From a bacterium (GTDB taxonomy: Bacteria; UBP13; UBA5359), in NCBI GenBank assembly GCA_028699365.1, contig JAQVUQ010000199.1, forward strand, positions 1 through 5,622: DNA of 5,622 nucleotides. The letters are read 5' to 3'. Shown here piece by piece: positions 1 to 3,930 of this stretch. The first letter of the stretch is position 1; each line of letters begins with the position of its first letter. The notes beneath the pieces are model-generated. The model saw only the letters and a list, made by a program, of their open reading frames with translations. It ran no database searches and was not told the DNA's origin. The position numbers and the translations under genes are program-made.

Positions 1-157
1 CTCTTTCGTCCAGCCTTTTCATAACTCCGCCGAAATTTATCGGCATATAGAAGAGACTGAATACCTTGCCCTTGATGAATTTCTTGCTTTTCCATTCAAT
101 AATCTTCCCATCCCATTGAGCCGGGTCAACTTCAGGACAACACGTTTCTTTATTCAT
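1..157 (-). CDS. CCP-motif uncharacterised (hydrolase-like) protein, 5' part only
   Basis: The first 52 codons are present and the rest lies beyond the left edge. The start is ATG at 157, preceded by a clear AGGAGG (165-170) at good spacing. The protein begins MNKETCCPEVDPAQWDGKII and later reads FYMPINFGGVMKRLDER. I recognise the CCPxxDPxxWD opening and the 'MPINFGGVMKRLD' string as typical of a small bacterial family of unknown function, sometimes labelled 'hydrolase' without experimental support. No signal peptide is visible; the twin cysteines at residues 6-7 are a family feature and could bind metal. The family identity is recalled, and no function is claimed. The gene points away from the rest of the window and is unlikely to be co-regulated with the abi locus. 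Confidence 0.8.
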   Translation of the reverse strand, partial: MNKETCCPEVDPAQWDGKIIEWKSKKFIKGKVFSLFYMPINFGGVMKRLDER

Positions 158-209
158 CAACCGTCCTCCTTCTCAAATTCTGAAGTCAAGGGTTTCGTCT
201 CGTAGCCAG

Positions 210-425
210 CTACTTTAATTTCTTGTGATTTGCCTCGCTTTCAAGCTCTTTCAACAGCTCCAAAGCTCTCGCGATGGCGGGAGCAGTGCATAAAAGACGA
301 AGATAGTAATGCAGCCTCCATAGACTAACAGAGTCCGCTCCCAACGACTGTGACTGTTCATTGAAAGGGCTTTGGTCATAATATAGAACCGAAGAGCAAT
401 ACTTTTTGCAGCTGATAATGCTCAA
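210..425 (-). CDS. Small hypothetical ORF, possibly the frameshifted tail of the frame at 376-492
   Basis: A 71-aa frame with a TTG start and no convincing ribosome binding site. The second half (SLWRLHYYLRLL, then ALELLKELESEANHKK) has the helical, charged look of a real protein, whereas the first part reads poorly. It overlaps the end of another minus-strand frame (376-492). The two could be pieces of one former gene joined by a frameshift near 'LFGS', but I do not recognise the joined product. It ends about 50 bases before the start of the gene at 157 and on the same strand. It may equally be non-coding. Confidence 0.25.
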   Translation of the reverse strand: MSIISCKKYCSSVLYYDQSPFNEQSQSLGADSVSLWRLHYYLRLLCTAPAIARALELLKELESEANHKKLK

Positions 426-492
426 TCAACAAGCCCAGGCAACGGTCAGGATCGGCTTTTAACAGGTCGTGCCGGTTAGCTGCTACTCCCAT
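376..492 (-). pseudogene. Truncated frame resembling the start of a MNT-type nucleotidyltransferase
   Basis: A 38-codon minus-strand frame from ATG at 492 to TGA at 376-378. It contains LLIEHYQLQKVLLFGS at residues 21-36, very like the strand-helix lead-in of minimal nucleotidyltransferases (typically hY.P.KVILFGS), where GS begins the GSxxxGxSDxD metal-binding motif. The frame stops two residues after GS, so the aspartates and the rest of the fold are missing. Only a weak GGAG lies upstream. MNT proteins are the antitoxin half of HEPN/MNT pairs, so a remnant would fit this region, but the match is short and could be chance. Confidence 0.3.
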
Positions 493-670
493 AAAGTCAT
501 GCTCCGTTTAATGTGACTTAAGATTATTTACCGCTTGAGCCCGCTGGCTTCGCGCAAACGTCCGAAGCGTTCCAGCCTCCAGAGCAAGCGCCACGTGCCG
601 GCGGGTCTATAGATAATATGGCATAATTGCTACCTGGACGTCAAGATCATTCTTCACGTCGAAAAATTTG
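493..670. other. Gene-less stretch before the abi promoter
   Basis: No convincing gene is seen on either strand between the frame starting at 492 and the promoter at 671. One minus-strand frame reads LLPVVNKFFDVKNDLDV and, after a stop at 607-609, RHVALALEAGTLRTFARS. It has several stops and no ribosome binding site, so it is at best decayed coding sequence. No hairpin with a T tract is apparent here. Confidence 0.4.
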
Positions 671-699
671 TTGACAACCGGCAACAAGCTTGATAAATT
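671..699 (+). promoter_or_regulatory. Strong sigma-70-type promoter driving the short RNA (and possibly abi)
   Basis: A perfect TTGACA -35 box (671-676), a 17-base spacer, and a TAAATT -10 box (694-699) with an extended -10 TG at 691-692. This is one of the best promoter matches in the window. The predicted start is about 706, only a few bases before the hairpin at 711, so the primary product would be a very short RNA. Read-through would enter the abi gene at 771. Confidence 0.65.
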
Positions 700-705
700 A
701 CGTTT

Positions 706-760
706 AGCATACTCGCCAAGCCTCTGGTCTCAGACTAAGCTCAATTTGGCGAGTTTTTTT
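706..760 (+). ncRNA. Candidate short structured RNA upstream of abi (possible abiF-type antitoxin RNA)
   Basis: A predicted RNA of about 55 nt lies between the promoter at 671-699 and the T tract at 754-760. The sequence shows a 9-bp perfect stem (711-719 with 746-754, extendable by a G-U pair at 720/745). It encloses a smaller hairpin, GGUC-UCA-GACU, at 726-736. From family knowledge, a conserved small RNA motif called abiF occurs next to Abi_2-family genes, and AbiF-RNA toxin-antitoxin pairs have been reported. The position (same strand, immediately upstream, own promoter, ends in its own terminator) fits that arrangement. I could not match the sequence to the motif itself, so a simple transcription attenuator for abi is the main alternative. 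Confidence 0.45.
711..760 (+). terminator. Rho-independent terminator upstream of abi
   Basis: The inverted repeat ACTCGCCAA (711-719) / TTGGCGAGT (746-754) is perfect and is followed at once by a run of seven T (754-760). The 26-base loop carries a second small hairpin. It ends only 10 bases before the TTG start of the abi gene, so it separates promoter from gene. Confidence 0.75.
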
Positions 761-770
761 GGGATGTGCT

Positions 771-830
771 TTGAAATACAATAAAAGTGCTTTAACCTTT
801 GAAGAACAGGCCGATCTCCTGATAAGTAGA
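771..830 (+). pseudogene. Abi_2-family abortive infection gene, 5' fragment (split by the IS)
   Basis: Twenty codons from a TTG start read MKYNKSALTFEEQADLLISR, which closely matches the usual Abi_2 (AbiD/AbiF) opening in which a KPPLTFEEQ-type stretch leads to LLxRGL. The only start in frame is TTG at 771, with a modest GGGA six bases upstream (761-764). After codon 20 the frame enters the insertion sequence and soon stops. The gene resumes in the same frame at 2486 with GLLIEDRAELI, so removing the element and one copy of the flanking direct repeat restores a continuous frame. Members of this family are HEPN-type RNases that cause growth arrest on phage infection; this copy cannot be functional. 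Confidence 0.8.
823..830 (+). repeat. Left copy of target-site duplication (TAAGTAGA)
   Basis: TAAGTAGA occurs here and again at 2478-2485 on the other side of the insertion. The restored abi sequence reads CTGATAAGTAGAGGCTTG, which needs only one copy. Symmetric element ends suggest the true duplication is the first six bases (TAAGTA), with the last two (GA) matching by chance. Confidence 0.7.
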
Positions 831-843
831 TTATGCTGAAAAA
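829..843 (+). repeat. Left terminal inverted repeat of the IS
   Basis: GATTATGCTGAAAAA pairs with the right end at 2463-2477. The inner ten bases (834-843, TGCTGAAAAA) are identical and the outer five match partly. Confidence 0.7.
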
Positions 844-893
844 GTCCACCGGGCCAGGAGTATAGCCGGCACATAGTACTTTGACAACTCGAT

Positions 894-903
894 AGATAGA
901 TAA
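894..903 (+). repeat. Left subterminal inverted repeat (AGATAGATAA)
   Basis: AGATAGATAA is repeated in inverse orientation at 2448-2457. At the left it lies about 50 bases inside the terminal repeat, but at the right only about 5 bases inside. Together with the terminal repeats these are likely transposase contact sites. Confidence 0.45.
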
Positions 904-936
904 CGAAGGATTATCCGGTATCCATTTTTCATCCTT

Positions 937-2280
937 TCAGAGCATAGCGGCTATCCTTATCAGGTTCATGACCATAATTCCATGTCCAACCCACCGTTTC
1001 ATGCCTTCGTGCTGGTGGTAAAGACTGCGCCTGAGTCCGAACCTTCGCTTTAGATAGCTGATGGTGGCTTCTCCACCGGCTCTGAAGCGCTGCAGCCGCT
1101 TGAACCAACTTTGTCTCTCATGCTGTTGCCGGGCTTTGCTCTTCTTACCCTTGCGGGGCAGACTGATCTTCTTTACTCCGGCTTCCTGCAGCATTCTTTC
1201 GTTGGCTACTGAACTGAAGCCTCTATCGGTAGCTACGCTGCTTGGCGCTTTACCGAAGATTTGTACATGTTTATCAAGAGCCGGCTTGAGTAGAGTATCA
1301 TCGTTGGGATTGCTGTCGTAGACTTCATAGCTGGTAACGATGCCTTTCTCGTTTTCTTGGATAAGCACCTTTTCTCCGAACTCCACCGGTTTACCGGTCT
1401 TGCCTTTGACTATGGGACGGGCATCTGTATCGTGAAGGCTGACTATACGGTTTTCAATATGGTAGTTGCCGGAGATCACCTGCTCTGTTTGATCGATGAT
1501 GGCCTTGGTCCTCTCTATCATTTTTCGGGCGTTATGGAATACGGGGGGTATAGTCTCGTTTGCTTTATGCCCGGTTGCATCGATTACCCTTTGAGCGGCA
1601 GAAGATACATCCTCAGCCAGTTTTTGCATCTGCTTTACGGCTGCCTTGACATCTTTAGCTCCACTCTTCAGGCGTTTCCTGCAGACTCTGGTGGCACCGA
1701 GCAGTATCTTTTTAGCCTTACGGGTGTGGTCGGTGAATCTCTCATCCTGAGCTGCACCGGCAGCTTTGATTCTCTTGATGCTGCGGGTGATGGCTTTAAT
1801 GCCATCATGAAGAAGGCTGATGTCGGTAGGATAATGGATGTCGGCTTCTACTACGGTGGTATCCACTCTCATCTTCCTGCCGGTGAGAACCTTCTTTTCT
1901 TTGGCTGCCAACAGAACCTTTTTGTTCAGTTCTTCAACGGTAGAGGAGCCGTATCTTTTATCCAGCTTGACCAAAGTGGTATGATGCGGCAGCTTCTCAA
2001 CGCGACAGAATATCCGCCATGTGATGCTGTCTTCTACCCGCTCTACCAATGCTCTGTAGCTTAAGCCGTAGGCATGCTTCAGAAACATCAGCCGGTGCAA
2101 GGTATCTACCGGAATAGTGGGACGTCCTATGCGAGTATTGAAGTTAGCGATATATGGTGCCATGAAGATGGGATCGTCCAGGATATCGCTGATCTTCTGC
2201 AGATCCTCAGGTAGTTCGGTAGCGTTCTCCGGTAGAAAAACGGCCCAAAGAGGAAGCTGATCATTGCGCAAAGTCAGCAT
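937..2280 (-). CDS. DDE transposase, ISNCY-type (InsH-like N-terminus)
   Basis: The protein of 447 aa catalyses cut-and-join movement of the element. ATG at 2280 is chosen because GGAGGT (2287-2292) sits six bases upstream. A longer frame opens at 2427, but its extra 49 residues read through this ribosome binding site and through a leader ORF, and do not look like protein. An N-terminal helical DNA-binding region of the DUF772/InsH kind (about residues 30-110, with GRPTIPVDTLHRLMFLKHAYG) is followed by the catalytic domain. The DDE residues look intact: D140 in RVDTTVVEADIHYP, D352 in ATDRGFSS, and E404 in GGEATISYLKRRFG. A Lys/Arg-rich insertion of about 150 residues separates strand 1 from the later part of the fold. 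It ends with TGA at 937-939. No frameshift or internal stop is seen. Confidence 0.9.
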   Translation of the reverse strand: MLTLRNDQLPLWAVFLPENATELPEDLQKISDILDDPIFMAPYIANFNTRIGRPTIPVDTLHRLMFLKHAYGLSYRALVERVEDSITWRIFCRVEKLPHHTTLVKLDKRYGSSTVEELNKKVLLAAKEKKVLTGRKMRVDTTVVEADIHYPTDISLLHDGIKAITRSIKRIKAAGAAQDERFTDHTRKAKKILLGATRVCRKRLKSGAKDVKAAVKQMQKLAEDVSSAAQRVIDATGHKANETIPPVFHNARKMIERTKAIIDQTEQVISGNYHIENRIVSLHDTDARPIVKGKTGKPVEFGEKVLIQENEKGIVTSYEVYDSNPNDDTLLKPALDKHVQIFGKAPSSVATDRGFSSVANERMLQEAGVKKISLPRKGKKSKARQQHERQSWFKRLQRFRAGGEATISYLKRRFGLRRSLYHQHEGMKRWVGHGIMVMNLIRIAAML

Positions 2281-2333
2281 TTGACCACCTCCCGGAAGGA
2301 ATTGAGGTCTCTCTGTAGAGTTATTAATAGCAT
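2274..2333 (-). CDS. 19-aa leader ORF overlapping the transposase start
   Basis: The ORF reads MLLITLQRDLNSFREVVKC. Its start at 2333 has the best ribosome binding site in the element: AGGAGG (2341-2346) with seven bases of spacing. Its stop TGA (2274-2276) overlaps the transposase ATG (2278-2280) in the string ATGCTGA, the classical layout for translational coupling. The peptide itself has no recognisable function; the act of translating it probably opens or feeds the transposase start and so limits transposition. This is read directly from the sequence; regulation is inferred. Confidence 0.5.
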   Translation of the reverse strand: MLLITLQRDLNSFREVVKC

Positions 2334-2340
2334 AGGGATT

Positions 2341-2346
2341 CCTCCT
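2341..2346 (-). promoter_or_regulatory. Ribosome binding site of the transposase leader ORF
   Basis: AGGAGG on the minus strand, seven bases from the ATG at 2333. It is stronger than expected for a spurious frame, which is the main reason to accept the leader ORF. Confidence 0.55.
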
Positions 2347-2409
2347 CTGGATCTTTGTTGTTTGCTTACTATAAAGATTCCTTGAATTGGAGGTTAATCC
2401 CTTTAACTT

Positions 2410-2438
2410 TTTACTCGCTATGCTCATCTTTACTCGCT
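2410..2438 (-). repeat. Direct repeat pair TTTACTCGCT at the IS right end
   Basis: TTTACTCGCT is present at 2410-2419 and 2429-2438, a 19-base period. The pair lies upstream of the transposase and its leader, where it could bind transposase or take part in expression control. No counterpart is seen at the left end. Confidence 0.4.
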
Positions 2439-2447
2439 TTTTTTCCT

Positions 2448-2457
2448 TATCTATCTG
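2448..2457 (-). repeat. Right subterminal inverted repeat (AGATAGATAA on minus)
   Basis: TTATCTATCT on the plus strand is the perfect inverse of 894-903. The wider context is also similar (CGATAGATAGATAA at left, CGACAGATAGATAA at right). Confidence 0.45.
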
Positions 2458-2462
2458 TCGCG

Positions 2463-2477
2463 TTTTTCAGCAGAAAC
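2463..2477 (-). repeat. Right terminal inverted repeat of the IS
   Basis: Read on the minus strand this is GTTTCTGCTGAAAAA, the partner of 829-843. The similarity stops directly inside the A tract. Confidence 0.7.
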
Positions 2478-2485
2478 TAAGTAGA
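2478..2485 (+). repeat. Right copy of target-site duplication (TAAGTAGA)
   Basis: Identical to 823-830; it marks the right junction of the insertion with the abi gene. Confidence 0.7.
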
Positions 2486-2722
2486 GGCTTGCTGATTGAG
2501 GACCGGGCCGAGTTGATAAGCAAACTACGGGCTGTGAGTTATTATCGTTTAAGGGCATACTGGTATCCTTTCAGACAAGCCGATGATACTTTGGAGAAAG
2601 GAACCTCGCTGGAGATTATCTGGCACAGGTATAGATTTGACAGGTATCTACGCTTGCTGATTATGGATGCGATCGAGCATGTGGAGGTGGCTAATGGAAT
2701 TCTCCTCCAAGATAAAGCTTAG
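2486..2722 (+). pseudogene. Abi_2-family abortive infection gene, middle fragment after the IS
   Basis: The frame continues the 20-codon fragment at 771-830: GLLIEDRAELISKLRAVSYY, RLRAYWYPFR, then FDRYLRLLIMDAIEHVEVA. These are hallmark Abi_2 (AbiD/AbiF) strings, where family members usually read VSYYRLSGYWYPF and FDRxLRxLxxDAIERIEVA. The frame then drifts (NGILLQDKA) and stops at 2722, giving 98 residues after IS removal against about 300 for the family. The part lost includes the region after 'IEVA' where the HEPN RX4-6H catalytic motif normally sits. A shifted frame just beyond (KIKLSHFTGNNYS, about 2707-2745) may be a further scrap of the gene. The gene is therefore broken by both the insertion and a 3' lesion. 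Confidence 0.85.
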
Positions 2723-2740
2723 CCATTTCACTGGGAATAA

Positions 2741-2977
2741 CTATTCTATCGCATATAAAGGTACTTTCCTCAGACAATCAGTAGTAAACGCAAAAACGGC
2801 TAATAACGATTCTGAAGAGAGGGTAGGGTAATTTTTCAGAATCTGTTGAATAGACCAGCCTTCGGCCAATAGTCCCATTATAAATTCAACAGATAAACGC
2901 GTACCTTTGACAACAGGTTTCCCTTTCAAGACACTGCTATCAGAATGGATATGTTTTTTCCAGTCAACGTTACTCAT
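2741..2977 (-). CDS. DUF433-family antitoxin-like protein
   Basis: A complete 78-aa protein with the DUF433 signature: GKPVVKGTRLSVEFIMGLLA at residues 19-38, then EGWSIQQILKNYPTLSSESL. This small winged-helix domain is usually the antitoxin partner of a DUF5615 PIN-like nuclease encoded directly downstream. Here the stop is followed within 20 bases by the convergent abi remnant, and no DUF5615 gene is visible, so the partner seems to be lost. The start ATG at 2977 has only a moderate GGTGG upstream and lies 41 bases after the stop of the AbrB gene on the same strand, suggesting co-transcription. Family assignment is firm; the antitoxin role is inferred. Confidence 0.85.
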   Translation of the reverse strand: MSNVDWKKHIHSDSSVLKGKPVVKGTRLSVEFIMGLLAEGWSIQQILKNYPTLSSESLLAVFAFTTDCLRKVPLYAIE

Positions 2978-3038
2978 CCGGCCACCACTTATAACCCTCT
3001 ACCCGTCCTCGACCGGGCTTAATAAACCACTTCTTCAC
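2970..3038 (-). CDS. Possible 22-aa micro-ORF bridging the AbrB and DUF433 genes
   Basis: From GTG at 3038 this frame reads MKKWFIKPGRGRVEGYKWWP and ends DE. It overlaps the last codons of the AbrB gene, and its TAA (2970-2972) overlaps the DUF433 start in GGATGAGTAA. It is basic and tryptophan-rich. No ribosome binding site is evident. It could be a coupling peptide, the tail of a deleted gene, or chance. Confidence 0.2.
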   Translation of the reverse strand: MKKWFIKPGRGRVEGYKWWPDE

Positions 3039-3225
3039 GATAACCGCTTATATCTATCCCCTGCACAAATCCTTTCATACTTTCAAGAGAGCATTCCGGC
3101 ACAAGAATAATTGTCTCGTCCTTTGCTCTGATCCGCAGCTTCTGGCCGTTCTTAATATTCAGCCTTCTGCGTATCTCACTGGGGATTACAACTTGATACT
3201 TTGATGATACTGTTACTTGATCCAC
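3019..3225 (-). CDS. SpoVT/AbrB-domain (MazE/VapB-like) antitoxin
   Basis: A 68-aa protein starting at GTG 3225, with AGGAG (3234-3238) eight bases upstream. A longer frame opens at ATG 3279, but that extension is AT-rich, overlaps the promoter, and is not part of the AbrB fold. Residues 4-45 form a swapped-hairpin DNA-binding domain: VTVSSKYQVVIPSEIRRRLN, then IKNGQKLRIRAKDETIILVP. The tail LESMKGFVQGIDISGYREE resembles the C-terminal segment with which VapB-type antitoxins clamp a PIN-domain toxin. No PIN toxin follows; the next gene is a second antitoxin (DUF433). Such proteins normally repress their own promoter. Confidence 0.88.
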   Translation of the reverse strand: MDQVTVSSKYQVVIPSEIRRRLNIKNGQKLRIRAKDETIILVPECSLESMKGFVQGIDISGYREEVVY

Positions 3226-3233
3226 CGCTTCTA

Positions 3234-3238
3234 CTCCT
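3234..3238 (-). promoter_or_regulatory. Ribosome binding site deciding the AbrB start
   Basis: AGGAG on the minus strand, eight bases before GTG 3225. It supports the short start over the ATG at 3279, which has nothing comparable. Confidence 0.6.
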
Positions 3239-3266
3239 GCACTACGCAAATTATATTGATAAATTA

Positions 3267-3295
3267 ATAGTATATCCATTTCTGTGCACCGTCAA
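3267..3295 (-). promoter_or_regulatory. Probable promoter of the AbrB-DUF433 pair
   Basis: TTGACG (3290-3295 on minus), a 17-base spacer and TACTAT (3267-3272). The stretch between this and the ribosome binding site is very AT-rich with imperfect dyad symmetry (3251-3275), a plausible site for autoregulation by the AbrB protein. Confidence 0.4.
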
Positions 3296-3306
3296 TTCTC
3301 AGGTCG

Positions 3307-3497
3307 ATGGCCTAATCTCCGTCGGAATGCTAAAATAAAGTATGGAGAAAAAAGCTGTGATACTGCTCTGGATAGTTACGGCTTGCGCGCTGGCTTTGTG
3401 TGCCGGGGTTTTTCTGCGTATCAATACTCCATCGCTGGAAACCCGCATTATAAGGGCTGGATTAACAGGCATCACCCGGGCTGAGATCTATACTTAT
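3307..3497 (+). repeat. 191-bp duplicated block, copy 1
   Basis: Aligns without gaps to 4829-5019 (constant offset of 1522) with about 17 mismatches by eye, near 91% identity. It covers about 35 bases upstream of the start codon plus the first 52 codons of the membrane-anchored protein. Similarity stops abruptly after TATACTTAT. Confidence 0.9.
3328..3336 (+). promoter_or_regulatory. Extended -10 box suggesting a leaderless transcript (copy 1)
   Basis: TGCTAAAAT is an extended -10 element ending five bases before the ATG at 3342, which would place the RNA start at or next to the start codon. There is no ribosome binding site and only a poor -35 (TGGCCT, 3308-3313). The element is identical in copy 2. 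Confidence 0.35.
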
Positions 3498-3806
3498 TCT
3501 ATGTATCCGCCTCCACCGTCGCCGCTGATACTGCATGACGGCGCTGCTCAGGAGGTTGCTTCTGCTCTGGTGCTGAAAAAAGCAAGCAAGTGTGGCGACT
3601 CCTGTGGCTGTGATCCTACTCACGGGCTCAAGTTCTACAAGGATGGTAGAGTCGTTGCCAGCTTTGGCTTAAGGCATGGAACTAAGCTTTACTCCGATGA
3701 CAAGCTCTGGCAGGGCGATTTGGCCTTGTCCAAACACTCTCAGCAGTATTTGTGGGCATTGCTGGAACGGCAGATAAGCTCTGAAGAGATTGATAGTAAT
3801 AATTAG
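3342..3806 (+). CDS. Membrane-anchored protein with CxxxCxC motif, unknown function
   Basis: 154 aa. Residues 5-25 (AVILLWIVTACALALCAGVF) form one hydrophobic segment, so the rest probably faces outside. VTAC at 12-15 loosely resembles a lipobox, but hydrophobicity continues past the cysteine, so an anchor is likelier than a lipoprotein signal. The C-terminal part contains C84, C88 and C90 (KCGDSCGCDP), then FYKDGRVVASFGLRHGTKLY, LWQGDLALS and LLERQ. I recognise this cysteine cluster followed by 'FYxDGxxxxxxGxxHGxxL...W.GD..L...S' as a recurrent uncharacterised bacterial domain; H94 and H112 could join the cysteines in metal binding. The start has no ribosome binding site and a -10 box five bases upstream. 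It has a truncated second copy at 4864. No function is claimed. Confidence 0.75.
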   Translation: MEKKAVILLWIVTACALALCAGVFLRINTPSLETRIIRAGLTGITRAEIYTYSMYPPPPSPLILHDGAAQEVASALVLKKASKCGDSCGCDPTHGLKFYKDGRVVASFGLRHGTKLYSDDKLWQGDLALSKHSQQYLWALLERQISSEEIDSNN

Positions 3807-3847
3807 CGGTTATTCTGGACAATCATCAAGGAGGAACGCAGAGTAGC

Positions 3848-3925
3848 ATGCTGTTTCGATCCTATGATATCAGATGCTCAGATACGGGCAGATTACGGGT
3901 GCCGCGTGAGATTATCCGCACATAG
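3848..3925 (+). CDS. Possible 25-aa ORF behind a good ribosome binding site
   Basis: The frame reads MLFRSYDIRCSDTGRLRVPR and ends EIIRT. AAGGAGG at 3828-3834 is a strong ribosome binding site, but it is 13 bases from this ATG, longer than usual, and no other start codon lies at the ideal distance. It ends five bases before the next ORF. It may be the original 5' end of that gene, separated by a frameshift, or a leader peptide. Confidence 0.25.
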   Translation: MLFRSYDIRCSDTGRLRVPREIIRT

Positions 3926-3930
3926 AATAT

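Larger units (their letters stand above)
829..2477 (-). mobile_element. Complete insertion sequence, ISNCY-type, about 1.65 kb, inserted in abi
   Basis: The element has matching ends: GATTATGCTGAAAAA at the left and, read inward from the right end, GTTTCTGCTGAAAAA. TGCTGAAAAA is perfect in both. It carries one long transposase gene on the minus strand and is bounded by a 6-8 bp direct repeat. The transposase sequence (RVDTTVVEADIHYPTD, TDRG, GGEATISYLKRRFG) is of the kind often filed as ISNCY, and the length and duplication size would suit the ISDol1 group as I remember it. Ends, duplication and open transposase are all intact, so the copy may be recent and active. Depending on the duplication length, the left boundary could be 829, 830 or 831. 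Confidence 0.8.

Noticed and set aside
607-732. Minus-strand stretch LLPVVNKFFDVKNDLDV resembling the end of glycyl-tRNA synthetase beta subunit
   Set aside because: The resemblance is limited to a few residues (VNKFFD), the frame has stops on both sides, and it overlaps the plus-strand promoter and terminator.
1061-1321. Plus-strand open frame of 86 aa
   Set aside because: Antisense shadow of the 3' part of the transposase gene; no ribosome binding site or protein-like pattern.
1357-2064. Long plus-strand open frame (235 aa) inside the IS
   Set aside because: It lies wholly antisense to the transposase, which has intact DDE motifs and a proper ribosome binding site. The plus-strand product shows no family resemblance.
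2281-2427. N-terminal extension of the transposase to ATG 2427
   Set aside because: The extension reads through the leader ORF and the GGAGGT ribosome binding site (PQFLPGGGQ is its translation), and related transposases start near the chosen ATG.
2907-3110. Plus-strand frame of 67 aa
   Set aside because: Antisense to the DUF433 and AbrB genes; no ribosome binding site or recognisable sequence.
3226-3279. N-terminal extension of the AbrB protein to ATG 3279
   Set aside because: The 18 extra residues come from AT-rich promoter-like sequence; the GTG at 3225 has the ribosome binding site and fits the usual AbrB start.
3284-3484. Plus-strand frame across copy 1 in another phase, and its counterpart at 4797-4982
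   Set aside because: Both are alternative phases of the duplicated block. Shared length follows from the duplication, and the in-phase protein has the hydrophobic anchor.
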